This document shows, piece by piece, positions 36,201 through 42,883 of a DNA stretch of 64,000 nt (positions within the stretch are counted from its first letter, which is position 1; every line of letters begins with the position of its first letter). Position numbers and translations under genes: made by a program. The stretch is taken from positions 1-64,000 of the forward strand of contig JAEUKE010000127.1 in the NCBI GenBank assembly GCA_016794345.1, read 5' to 3'. Under the pieces are notes generated by a model. That model was given only the letters and a program-made list of their open reading frames with translations, did no database searches and was not told the DNA's origin. This DNA comes from Myxococcales bacterium (lineage in GTDB: Bacteria; Myxococcota_A; Polyangia; Polyangiales; Polyangiaceae).

Positions 36201-38666
36201 CGCCTCGACGACGCCAAGTCGCTCGCCGACGTGATCGAGCGGCGGGTCGTGGTGGAGCCCGAGAGCGCGCAGGCCGAGCTGTATTGCCGGCTGGCGAAGC
36301 TGCAGGTCGGTGCCTTCCGCGATCCGAACGCAGCGCTCGGCTCGTTGCGGACGGCTATCGAGCGCGACCCGACGAACGCCGAGGCGACCGCGCAGCTCGA
36401 GAAGCTCACGGAAGACCGGACGCTCTTCGAGGAGGTCGCCGAGACCCTCGAAGGCGTCTACCGCCAGAGCGGCGACAACAAGGCGCTCTCGGCGCTCTTC
36501 GGGAAGCGCATCACAAACGCCTCGAGCGCGTCCGACAGGCTCAAGCTCCGGCTCGACCTCGCGCGCGTCCTCGAGGACCGGGCGGCCGATCCGAAGGCCG
36601 CGCTCGACGCGCTTCTCTCCGCGCTCGACGACGACCCGGCGGACTCCGACGTGCTCGCCGAGATCGAGCGCGTCGCGGCCATCGTCTCGGGCTTCGAGGA
36701 CGCGGCGAAGGCGCTCGAGGCGGCGACCGAAGAGGCCGCAGACCTCCCGCCCGAGACGGCGGGCGATCTCTGGATCCGAGCCGCCATGTGGCGCAAGGAC
36801 AAGCTCTCGGATCCGGCTGGGGCCGAGCGCGACTTCGAGAAGGCGCTGAAACACGACTCGCAGAACGAGGTGATCCTGCGCTCGATCGAGGAGATCCAGC
36901 GGGCCGCGGGGCGCGAACGGGACCTCGTGTCCACGTTGCGCCGGCTCGCCAAGATCGACGGGATCAGCGGCGCGTCCGAGCTGCGACGCGAGGCCTTCAC
37001 CATCGCCGAGCAGCGCGCCTCCGACGCCGCGTTGGCCGAGGAGATCCTGCGTGAGGTCATCGCCGCGGACGAGGCCGACGCCTGGGCGCTGGCCGAGCTC
37101 ACGCGGCTCCGCAAGCAGGCCGGCGACGCGCAGGAGACCTACAAGCTCCTCGTCCGCAGGACGGAGCTCGCGGCGGACGGCGACAGCATCCGCTCGCTCC
37201 GCCACGAAGCTGCCTCCGTCGCGCGGAGCGACCTGAAGGATCTCGCCTCCGCCATCGACCTCTACGAGCAGATCTTCGAGGACCTGCCGACCGACGAGGT
37301 GGCGCAGACGGCGCTCCGGGCGCTCTACGAGGAGACCGGGAAGAAGAAGGAGCTCCTGAAGCTCCTCGGGCGCCTGGTCGACGTCGCGGACGAGCCCGCG
37401 AAGCGATCCGGTCTCCGCCTCGAAGCCGCGCGGGTCTCGGACGAGCTCGAGGCTCCCAGCGATGCCATCGAGCAGCTGGTGGCCATCCTCGACGAGGAGC
37501 CCGCTCACCGGGACGCCGCGCTCATGCTCTCTCGCCTCTACGAGAAGTCGGGGCGAGACGACGAGCTGGCCGAGCTGCTCGAGAAGCAGATCGAGCTCGC
37601 GAGCTCGCGTGGGGATCTCGAGGGCGAGCTCTCGTACCGAGTCCGGCTGGGCGAGGTGCAGGAGGGGCGCATCGGCGATCTCGAGAAGGCCGCGCAGACT
37701 TACGCTGCCGTGCTCGACAAGGACGCGAAACACAAGGGCGCCCTCGTCGCGCTCGCCCGCATCCAGGACAAGCGCGGCGACAAGGCGGAGTCGGCCAAAT
37801 ACACCGAGCGGCTGCTGGAGCTCGAGCAGGGCGACGAAGCGGTTGCCACCGCCAAGAAGCTCGCCTCCCTCTACGAAGGCCTCGGCGAGGTCGCGGGGCG
37901 GCGGCGCTCTCTCGAGCGCGCGCTGGCCGAGCGTGATCGCGACGAGGACGTCCGCTCGAAGCTGCGCACGCTCTACGAGCAGGAGAAAGACTGGGAGAAG
38001 CTGGCGGAGCTCCACAAGGGCGATGCGGAGGCGGCGTCCGAGCCGCTCGATCGCGTCAGGCTCCTGCGGGCCGCGGCCGACATCTACAAGACCAAGCTCT
38101 CGAACGCGGCGTCGGCGGCGGATCTGCTCCAGCAGGCCTCCGAGCTCGCGCCGTCGGATCGCGAGCTCCTGCTCGCCCTCTGCGACGCGTACAGCGAGTC
38201 CGGTCGGGGCAAGCAAGCGGTCGAGGTGCTGCAGAAGATCGTCGACTCCTACGGCGGTCGCCGCTCGAAGGAGGTGGCGGTCATCCACCACCGTCTCGCG
38301 CGCGCGCACCTCGCTGACGGCGATCGTCAGAAGGCGCTCGCCGAGCTCGACACCGCCTTCAAGATCGACCCCGGCTCAATCTCGGTGCTGCGCGATCTCG
38401 GCGTCCTCTCGCTCGAGCTCGCCGACGCCGACGTCGAGCAGAAGGACGCCTACGTCGACCGCGCGGGCAAGACCTTCAAGGCCCTGCTCCTGCAGCGGCT
38501 CGACGAGGGCGCGCCGATCACGAAGGCCGAGGTCTTCTATTACCTCGGCGACGTGAGCCACCGGCAGGGCGACGACAAGAAGGCCATCCAGATGCTCGAG
38601 CGTGCGCTCGACAACGACAAGGGCTTCGCGCGCGCGAAGGAGCTCCTCGCCAAGCTGAAGGGCTGA
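27291..38666 (+). CDS. Giant TPR-repeat protein (about 3,790 residues)
   Basis: A continuous frame of 11.4 kb with no internal stop. Almost the whole length consists of helical-pair repeats of the TPR type, e.g. AIADYEQVLDLSPGQPDAL, AIEYYKKALDARPDEKKAM, AIEAYRLALELDSSDAAA, in modules of roughly 100-115 residues that end with an E-D-R-L-Y/E-R-W-type helix pair. By eye there are some 35 modules, near 100 TPR-like units. A Lys/Asp run (KSKKKKDKDKDQDK) sits near residue 890. No signal peptide, TM helix or enzyme motif is seen, so it should be cytoplasmic, presumably a very large scaffold. GTG 27291, ATG 27294 and ATG 27297 are possible starts; GGGG five bases before the last favours 27297. The next gene starts two bases after its stop. 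Confidence 0.85.
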   Translation: MMMSVDTIRVVLGRLQDDPESESAWEQLAEIVTAPGAGPDAEAVRLLEQARSRHERRREWASVARLLEIEISLAAGQPEEAAMQAELARIYDEELLAPAKARSAYDRLLELETPATMMEKASSYLESDEGRSAKWRDLYERYTSEAEQAGDDALRAGLLLSAADIAHRYGAEAIERDKLAELVEKAAALDPRTKRLAPVAEAILRDAPDAAAQALEAVLARGNNKEERVAAGLKAGRIRARRLNDQAKAIADYEQVLDLSPGQPDALSYLAEAYTQTEQWDHLVALYEDQLKGGSVRGEAELGILLQIAMVHWRMRKAPEAAEPYFERVRRADPAHAGMLGFFRELCAQKGDSAKLVSVLSDAQRATHDPAQKKELAAEIARAAEAQDNAQKAIEQYKSLLRADPTDAEAHAALKRLYAQTESWTALVDLLKHEAERVPADDHAAKASVLREIAAIYREKLKNEQALVQILTQIGQHDASDESSLRELVKIYEGLGRFRDLLTCQQRLAEVTKDEDERVELYRAVARRWADQFSNVQNAITSYEGLIAIRPRDEEARSKLKELYTKRRAWAPLFALYETALADAEGAEKIELLGEMAKLAAERLDRGADAIRLQKQILDIDPTSVHVYDALEKQAEREKDFATVAEVLERRVDATSDSAQKLAILQKLGAVYADRLKDNAGATKTWRRVLEISPGQAKALRVLREAYLAAEDYDALEQLYASQNDWEGLAEFLSSSADKAHDKEHKISLSFRAAAVYEIQLEAPERATRSYERILGVDVGNAQAAKALVPIYEKEERWARLPALYEVLLSVSDDDAERVAILRKLASVTSGPLPDRAAALGYARRAYDLVPDEDNLELLESASRAASSWGPFVEAIEARLAAAPKSGGKSKKKKDKDKDQDKPAGIDPKLERSLRLKLANAYARELGKIDEAVAAYRVLVEADPSDEETLREFDALLRASERKDDLRWLFELRVNAAPEGDRAKIYEEWATLEEDVFANAEEATKLYRKAAELAPERGETLKSLARLLLGAGDHAGAVEVLLRHRDLSEGAERAQREVELAFEYADHLKQPTLALEACLRAIELRPRDPDAIAILARLVDSPETRFRAATELATAYADLGDSRRESQMLRVVIEGEEDEARRLELHKVLAEVEEKKLNAPGAAFDVVLRALNEAPGDLGLWDLAADLSSKSGRPTDLAESYRAHVVTTDPEHRRLTREVELELCDRAASLHDEQLGDPDGALPYLKRILAMDPQDQKAFSRLKQILTQAERWGEIEELFDQAAQASEDPAQKIALLSEVAMLAEEVIQLPQKAIAYHERILEIDPHVASSLDTLEKLYEDEERFGDLAALLERRLAMLTEEGAETDEAVDIRLYLGRLYLEQLLVPDRALAHVEAILSGRHEDADARELAERLLEIGSLRLRTAQLLESVYESRGEHRSLVRMLEIRLEAATKPEERAELLRRIGELRDEKLHDDAGAFAALSELVPLVPEDDGVRERFVEIGRRLGQHERVSEVLSTAAEKATTNAVKAELLTQVAAVYENALGSPERAEQVYRRVLAIDPDDSSIAIPAARALARIQADGGRHEALADSLEVEVKLEDSADTRKAIFERLGDLYETVLGNASKAIEAWRRRLADDDTDEKALVALERLYEKEGRFRDLVDVLRRREETSDDGDERKRAMSKAAEVLAGPLDDVPQATSAYRAVLDSFGADRAAHAALAKLYEKAERYQDLAEIIDVDLGVADETAERVRLYNKLGDVRRLHLGELESAIEAYRLALELDSSDAAARASLEAMLEGDAKSGAAELLHPLYEADGAAQKLLRVLEIEAEVAESPTERIEKLEKALATAEGSLNDQAAAYDYARRVVKEAASDESIGRQMETLERLTEATGRYAETCELYRTVSSDVIDGDVQLAMLLRVGDIAKSRLDKSDLAIEYYKKALDARPDEKKAMLALEELYQRREDHQALLDILRKRADLAESDAERKELLFREADLLRDRLEDKAGAISVLEAVLEVDVDPRATSQLEALYTAESRFEDLVALYERMLEGTAAKGADAAALRVKIARTARHKLSDSPRAFDELVEALSQDPGHQGAVEELESILGQAKPDEEGGNDGVLEERARAAEMLEPIYLKQADWAKVKATLEARLDASQDPGERAELLKRLSTLHEDQLGDYAAALEATSRLLHEDITDRGVWSELERLARVASAEKRLADILAAELTKIDSDDSDTAELCKKTGEIYADLGERAAALKWFRRAHTFSPDSEELFDAIDGLLVKEGLHQERVDLMRGALDYRDGEHRVGLLHIIADIEESKLARPEDAIETYRAALEVDERDTLSLDRLTDLYGRLAKHRDLADLYERRADSSESPEAAAPYRLALAKVRRQHLADPNGAIDQLETVVADVPWNRDAVTELESLSHEEEHKARVLEILRPLYQRADSWESLVKINEESLALAEDRSEKAAILRENAALLEQRGGDKRGAFEALLRALSVDPDDGEVRTSLERLAREQGSFGELAAALESAQAGNVDDVTRRELLAMLARIYDEEVDDPRRALATFERLAAVSPGEAEPLDSIDELAVLLGDWSKVAGVIEKKVEEVSDAEAAELLRRLARIRAEMLEDESGAVAAYEKALELEPDSAQTMDSLIELYEAKASAERLVELYRQRVEISGPNDGDLRYDLNVRAAKLYEGPLENRKEAIASLGAALDSRPGDLEVLRHLERLYRAESMWDELLDNLKDQAARAEATSDRADLRVSIGDLYKDKLDSPVDALEQYRLVLEETPEHVAAAAAVMVIAESSAELRLDAAEILLPVLKSAERHADRVKVLELKLQAQAEPDARAATLKEIAEVHDQRLGKPADAEEALLRALAETPEEATLHDEIVRLAHVTRGESEGPGEGFKRYADALAERAADATDASVGRGLWVRLGRVAEENLKDDKRAAEAFAKALDGAEGEESELLILTSLDRLYERLDDAKSLADVIERRVVVEPESAQAELYCRLAKLQVGAFRDPNAALGSLRTAIERDPTNAEATAQLEKLTEDRTLFEEVAETLEGVYRQSGDNKALSALFGKRITNASSASDRLKLRLDLARVLEDRAADPKAALDALLSALDDDPADSDVLAEIERVAAIVSGFEDAAKALEAATEEAADLPPETAGDLWIRAAMWRKDKLSDPAGAERDFEKALKHDSQNEVILRSIEEIQRAAGRERDLVSTLRRLAKIDGISGASELRREAFTIAEQRASDAALAEEILREVIAADEADAWALAELTRLRKQAGDAQETYKLLVRRTELAADGDSIRSLRHEAASVARSDLKDLASAIDLYEQIFEDLPTDEVAQTALRALYEETGKKKELLKLLGRLVDVADEPAKRSGLRLEAARVSDELEAPSDAIEQLVAILDEEPAHRDAALMLSRLYEKSGRDDELAELLEKQIELASSRGDLEGELSYRVRLGEVQEGRIGDLEKAAQTYAAVLDKDAKHKGALVALARIQDKRGDKAESAKYTERLLELEQGDEAVATAKKLASLYEGLGEVAGRRRSLERALAERDRDEDVRSKLRTLYEQEKDWEKLAELHKGDAEAASEPLDRVRLLRAAADIYKTKLSNAASAADLLQQASELAPSDRELLLALCDAYSESGRGKQAVEVLQKIVDSYGGRRSKEVAVIHHRLARAHLADGDRQKALAELDTAFKIDPGSISVLRDLGVLSLELADADVEQKDAYVDRAGKTFKALLLQRLDEGAPITKAEVFYYLGDVSHRQGDDKKAIQMLERALDNDKGFARAKELLAKLKG

Positions 38667-38668
38667 TC

Positions 38669-39565
38669 TTGGACGGCCCTCGAACCTCGCGGTTCGTGGC
38701 CATCGACGGCGTGCTCGTGGACCCCGAGCGCGCCGTCGTGTCCGTCTACGACCGCGGGTTCCTCTACGGCGACAGCATCTTCGAGACCATCCGCACCTAC
38801 GCGGGCGAGCCCTTCGAGCTCGAGGCGCACCTCGAGCGGCTGGCGTGGTCCGCGGAGCGCGTGGGCCTCACGCTCCCGCTCGGCCCCGCGGCGCTCGCCG
38901 AGGAAACACGACGGCTGCTCGCCGAGATCCGCGCGCGCGGCGCGTCGGGGGAGCACACGATCCGGATCATGGTGACGCGCGGGGAGGGGCCGATGGGCCT
39001 CGATCCGACGCCTGCCGTGAGCGCGCGGCGCGTGGTCTTCCTCGAGCCGATGAAGGGGCCGCCGCCGGAGGCCTACTTGGACGGCGTGTCGGTGATCACC
39101 GTCACGACGTATCGCCCGAGCGACGCGGCTCGCGGCGCCAAGGTCGGCAACTACCTCGAGAGCATCCTCGCGATTCGAGAGGCTCGAGCGGCGGGCGCCC
39201 ATGAGGCACTCATCGTGGACACGCGGGGCGTCGTGCTCGAGGGGACCACGTCGAACGTGCTCGCCATCAAGGGAGGGCTCCTGCTCACGCCGCCCGCGAC
39301 GTTGACCATTTTGCCAGGCATCACGCGCAAGCTCGTGCTCGCGGCCGCGCCGGACGCAGGCCTCGTTGCCCGCGAGGTGGTGCTCACCACGGCAGATCTG
39401 CTCGCGGCGGACGAGCTCTTGTTGACCTCGACCATCCGCGAGGTCCTTCCGGTCGTGCGCGTCGACGGGACGCCGATCGGGTCTGGCAAGCCAGGGCCGA
39501 AGACACGCACGCTCCACGCGGCGTTCCGCGCGCGCGCGGGCCTCGAGCCGCCCCACTCCCCCTGA
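38669..39565 (+). CDS. Class IV PLP aminotransferase (branched-chain/D-amino-acid type)
   Basis: 298 residues. Lys158 in GAKVGNYLESILA is the PLP-binding lysine; YDRGFLYGDSIFETIRTY at the start and VLEGTTSNV (Glu191) complete the family signatures. The KxGNYLxS form is closer to branched-chain and D-alanine aminotransferases than to aminodeoxychorismate lyase (PabC), but sequence alone does not decide. Start is TTG 38669, with AAGG eight bases upstream, two bases after the giant TPR gene's stop; a GTG at 38696 would also work. The tight spacing implies co-expression with the TPR protein. Confidence 0.85.
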   Translation: MDGPRTSRFVAIDGVLVDPERAVVSVYDRGFLYGDSIFETIRTYAGEPFELEAHLERLAWSAERVGLTLPLGPAALAEETRRLLAEIRARGASGEHTIRIMVTRGEGPMGLDPTPAVSARRVVFLEPMKGPPPEAYLDGVSVITVTTYRPSDAARGAKVGNYLESILAIREARAAGAHEALIVDTRGVVLEGTTSNVLAIKGGLLLTPPATLTILPGITRKLVLAAAPDAGLVAREVVLTTADLLAADELLLTSTIREVLPVVRVDGTPIGSGKPGPKTRTLHAAFRARAGLEPPHSP

Positions 39566-39573
39566 AGACGAAC

Positions 39574-39607
39574 GGACGGCGCCACTCCCCCTGGAGCGGC
39601 GCCGTCC
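39574..39607. terminator. Bidirectional terminator between convergent genes
   Basis: GGACGGCGCC (39574-39583) pairs perfectly with GGCGCCGTCC (39598-39607); inside, CTCC and GGAG extend the stem above one mismatch to a CCCT loop. A TCTT follows on the plus strand. The element lies between the aminotransferase stop (39565) and the convergent 599-residue gene (39617). Confidence 0.75.
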
Positions 39608-39616
39608 TCTTCGCGC

Positions 39617-41416
39617 TTACTTCTGCGCCGCGACGGGGACGCGAAGGCCGCCCTGCTGCTGCGCGAGCACGCTGAGCCCCTTCTGGAAGAACACCCGGAG
39701 GAACTCGAGCTCGCTCGGCGGGGAGGTGATGAGCCCCGCGGACTCGATCGCCTTCACCGCGCGCAGCAGGTCCTTCGCGCGATCCTCGCCGGCGCGCTGC
39801 CGCACGGAGATGGCTGCGTCGCGCATGCGGCGCGCGAGGAGCGCGCGCTGCTCGGGCGTGAAGAAGCGGTCCGTGGCGAGCTTGACCTCCTCTTGCAGGA
39901 CCTCGTCGACCTTCTTCGAGTCCTCCGCGTCGGCGGCGCTGAGCTTCTCGCCGACCTTGCGCAAGAGCTCATCGAGCGCGCGGCCGTCGGGAAGCCAGCT
40001 TCGGAGCTCCGGCTCGGCGTGGAGGGAGGCGGGCGCCTCGGCGGCGTCGCCGATAGAGCTCTCGAGATCGGCGACCGGGTGCGTGGGCTCGGCCGCCGGG
40101 GTGGGATCGATCAGCTCCTTGCAGCGCTCGAGGCTGAGCGGAACGAGCGCGCCGCTCTTGGCGTTCTCGGCCTTGGCCTGGGCGATGCGATAGCGCGCCC
40201 ATTCGGCGGGCACGGTGGCGGGCGGGACGCCCGTCGAGTCGGCGATGCGCTGGTGCGCCTCCTTGATCTGCGAGCGGCTCATCCACCCGCTCACCGCGTT
40301 GACGACGCCCACGCCGTCCCGCGCGATGACCTCGGCGATGTGGGCGCGCTCACCGCCGCGACGCTTCGCGATGGTGAACGAGATCGTGCCGCGGCCGTCG
40401 GGCGGGCTGAACGTCGCCTCGATGACCTCCTCCTCGCCTGAGCGGGCGCCGGCCGAGGCGGCCGTCGTCCGCTCCGGGATCGCGACGCCGCGGGCCTTCA
40501 GCACGCCGAGCGCGCGGCGGGACGCCTTGCGCGCGGCACCGCTGAGCTCCTCGCTGGCGCCCGCGGCTGCGATCGCCTCCACGTTGGAGGCGCTGAGCCA
40601 GGCGTCGACCAGCGCTTCGGCGGCAGGGCCGGCGCCGCGCAAGACGCTGACAGCATTGTCGCCATTCGCCGAGACCCAGCTCGGGTCGAGCACGACCTCG
40701 CCCTTGGCGGGCTCGGCCTTCGGCTTCGGCGCGCCGCTCGCGGCCTTCGCGGCGAGCGCTTCCTTGGCGGTCTTGGGCTTGTTCTGCGACTTGTCGATCT
40801 GGCGCTGCGCCGCGACGCGCGGCAGCCCCACGAGGATGGTCTCGTGCAGCGTGGGGAGCTTCGGCTGGGGCGGCGCCGCGGCCGCTGCGGGCTTCGCCTC
40901 GAGCTTCGGCGCCGCGGCTGCGGGCCGGCCCTCGGGCCGGCCTTCGGGCCGGCCACGTCGCTCGCGTCGGTCCTCGCGCGGCTTGCGCGGGCCGTCCTCC
41001 GGCTTGCGGGCAGGGCGCGAGAGCCAGCGATCGACGAAGTCGGGGCTCGACTTGTCGACCGGGCCACGCTCCGGCATCGTCGGCATCGCGCGTCCGCCCG
41101 AGGCGCCGGGGCGCCGGGTCGTCGCGGCGAGATCGGACTCGAACCGCGCGTGAGGCCTCCCCGGGCGAGGCCTCGCGGGCCTCGGGGCACCCTCGGGGCG
41201 CTCGGCGCGAACGTCCCATTTGCGGCGCGAGCCCTCTTCGCCGGAGGCCGGCGCAGCGGCCTCACCCTCGCCCGCCGGGGCAGCGCTGGCGCGCTCCGCG
41301 GTGGACGCGGAGCGCGCGATCTTGCGCGGCTTCGCCTTCTGATCGGCCTTGTCGTCCGAGGCGCTCGCGGCACCCTCTGCTTTTCGGGCTCCCCCGAGGT
41401 CTTGTTCGTCGCTCAT
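39617..41416 (-). CDS. Unknown protein with a long disordered Arg/Pro/Ala-rich N-terminus
   Basis: 599 residues. Roughly the first 215 are low complexity and highly charged (many Arg, Glu, Pro, with GRPEGRPEGRP repeats), hence likely disordered and nucleic-acid-binding-like. The rest is helical: a middle region with EEVIEATFSPPDGRGTISF, then two helical blocks, the last with RALLARRMRDAAISV. I recognise no family. Its ATG overlaps the TGA of ridA (ATGA), so it belongs to the ybaB-recR-ridA strand and may act in recombination or RNA processing; that is inference from position only. Confidence 0.65.
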   Translation of the reverse strand: MSDEQDLGGARKAEGAASASDDKADQKAKPRKIARSASTAERASAAPAGEGEAAAPASGEEGSRRKWDVRAERPEGAPRPARPRPGRPHARFESDLAATTRRPGASGGRAMPTMPERGPVDKSSPDFVDRWLSRPARKPEDGPRKPREDRRERRGRPEGRPEGRPAAAAPKLEAKPAAAAAPPQPKLPTLHETILVGLPRVAAQRQIDKSQNKPKTAKEALAAKAASGAPKPKAEPAKGEVVLDPSWVSANGDNAVSVLRGAGPAAEALVDAWLSASNVEAIAAAGASEELSGAARKASRRALGVLKARGVAIPERTTAASAGARSGEEEVIEATFSPPDGRGTISFTIAKRRGGERAHIAEVIARDGVGVVNAVSGWMSRSQIKEAHQRIADSTGVPPATVPAEWARYRIAQAKAENAKSGALVPLSLERCKELIDPTPAAEPTHPVADLESSIGDAAEAPASLHAEPELRSWLPDGRALDELLRKVGEKLSAADAEDSKKVDEVLQEEVKLATDRFFTPEQRALLARRMRDAAISVRQRAGEDRAKDLLRAVKAIESAGLITSPPSELEFLRVFFQKGLSVLAQQQGGLRVPVAAQK

Positions 41417-41811
41417 CGTTTGTCTCCAGCATTCACGTGGGCCACCGCCTCGATCTCCACGCGAGCTCCTTTCGGGAGCGCCGCCACTTGCACCGTCGAA
41501 CGCGCGGGCAGGCTCGCGCCGAAGACGTCGCCGTAGAGTCGATTGACGAGGGCAAAATCCGCAAGATCTACGAGAAAAATGGTTGTCTTCACCACGTCCT
41601 CCGGGGTCGCGCCCGCGGCGCGGAGGACGGCGGTCAGGTTCTTGAGCACCTGCGCCGTCTCGGCTTCGGTCCCTCCGGAGACCAGCTCGCCCGTCGCCGG
41701 GTCGAGCGCGATCTGGCCGCTCGTGAACACGAAGCCGCCGGCCTTCGTCGCTTGAGCATACGGCCCGATCGCTTTCGGGGCATCCAAAGTGGAGACTGAT
41801 TGTTTGGGCAT
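41413..41811 (-). CDS. ridA: RidA family enamine/imine deaminase
   Basis: 132 residues. RidA hydrolyses reactive 2-aminoacrylate and related imines formed by PLP enzymes. Signatures are AIGPYAQATKAGGFVFTSGQ and the C-terminal SLPARSTVQVAALPKGARVEIEAVA with the conserved Arg and Glu. Start at ATG 41811. It is downstream of recR and overlaps the following unknown gene. A PLP aminotransferase gene sits convergently across the terminator, which may be coincidence. Confidence 0.88.
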   Translation of the reverse strand: MPKQSVSTLDAPKAIGPYAQATKAGGFVFTSGQIALDPATGELVSGGTEAETAQVLKNLTAVLRAAGATPEDVVKTTIFLVDLADFALVNRLYGDVFGASLPARSTVQVAALPKGARVEIEAVAHVNAGDKR

Positions 41812-41840
41812 GGTGTCCGTGTATCGACCGTGAGGTCGGC

Positions 41841-42458
41841 TCAGAAGGAGAACCTGCGGCGGTGCTCGATGGCCCGCCCGAGGGTGATCTGGTCGGCGAA
41901 CTCGAGATCCCCGCCGTGGGGGACGCCGCTCGCGATCCGCGAGACCTGGACGCCGTGTGCGCCGAGCTCCCGCGAGATGAGCAGGGCGGTCGCCTCGCCG
42001 TCGACCGAGGGGGGCGTCGCGACCAGCACTTCCCGCACGTCGTTCGAGGTCACGCGCTCGAGGAGGCGGTCCATCCCGATCTGCTCGCGACCGACGCCAT
42101 CGAGCGGGGAGAGGAGCCTGCCGAGCACGTGGTATTTGCCGCGCATCGCGCCGCTCTTCTCGATGGCGAAGAGGTCTTGGACGCGGGCCACCACGCAGAG
42201 GAGCGAGGCGTCGCGACGGCTGTCGCGACAGATCGTGCAGATGGCGGCCTCTCCCTTCTCTCGAACGTCCGCGATGTTCCCGCACTCGGCGCAGGGCCGG
42301 ACGTTGTCGTGGAGCTCCGCGAGGGCCCGCCCGAGCTCGCGCGCGACGCTCTCGTCCGCCGACAGGAGCGCGATGGCGTAGCGCTGCGCCGTCTTCTCGC
42401 CGACGCCCGGGAGCTTCGAGAGAAGCTGGACGACGCGCAGGAGGCGATCGGGGAGCAT
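41841..42458 (-). CDS. recR: Recombination protein RecR
   Basis: 205 residues, family length. RecR forms a DNA clamp with RecO/RecF to load RecA at gaps. Helix-hairpin-helix (LSKLPGVGEKTAQRYA), zinc finger Cys56-Cys59...Cys74-Cys77 (PCAECG, ICTICRD), and a Toprim domain with VLATPPSVDGEATAL and RIASGVPHGGDLEFADQITL are all complete. Located directly downstream of the YbaB gene as in most bacteria. Confidence 0.95.
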   Translation of the reverse strand: MLPDRLLRVVQLLSKLPGVGEKTAQRYAIALLSADESVARELGRALAELHDNVRPCAECGNIADVREKGEAAICTICRDSRRDASLLCVVARVQDLFAIEKSGAMRGKYHVLGRLLSPLDGVGREQIGMDRLLERVTSNDVREVLVATPPSVDGEATALLISRELGAHGVQVSRIASGVPHGGDLEFADQITLGRAIEHRRRFSF

Positions 42459-42498
42459 GGCGCGGCCGGGCGCTCGATTGAGACGGCGCGACCCTCGG

Positions 42499-42816
42499 CT
42501 AGAGGCCGGGGATCTTGAGGCCGCCGGTGATCTTGTTGATCTCTTCGTCGACCTTCTTGTCCGCCTCTTCCAAGGCGGAGTTGGAGGCGGCGACGACGGC
42601 GTCGAGCGCGAGCTCGAGTCCCTCGGTCTTCAGGAACTCGGGGTCGATGATGACCTGGCGGAGCTTCCCCTCGAGGGTGACGATGACCTTGACCTTGTCT
42701 CCGGCGGCCGAAGCGGTCACCTCTTCGTCTTTGAGCTGAGCTTTGCGCTCGTCGATCTTGCGCTGCATCCGCGCCGCTTGGCGCATGAGCTCGCTGATTC
42801 CGCCGCGGAACTGCAT
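42499..42816 (-). CDS. ybaB: YbaB/EbfC nucleoid-associated protein
   Basis: 105 residues from ATG 42816 (MQFRGGISELMRQAARMQRK); the longer frame has no family support. It has the alpha-beta-alpha dimer pattern: LMRQAARMQRKIDERKAQL, then KVKVIVTLEGKLRQVIIDPE, then a long helix. YbaB proteins bind DNA as tweezer-like dimers and are genetically linked to recR. Here it is the first gene of the minus-strand operon with recR. Confidence 0.92.
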   Translation of the reverse strand: MQFRGGISELMRQAARMQRKIDERKAQLKDEEVTASAAGDKVKVIVTLEGKLRQVIIDPEFLKTEGLELALDAVVAASNSALEEADKKVDEEINKITGGLKIPGL

Positions 42817-42883
42817 AGGGGGCGAAACTTGCCTAACAATCCCCCGGGCCGCAAGGGTTACCAACCGCCCCGTGGGGGGTATG

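Noticed and set aside
32061..38309. A 2,082-codon open frame on the minus strand inside the giant TPR gene
   Set aside because: It is the mirror of strongly biased GC-rich coding on the plus strand; its sequence is low in hydrophobic residues and rich in Arg, Leu, Glu without domain pattern, while the plus frame has clear TPR repeats.
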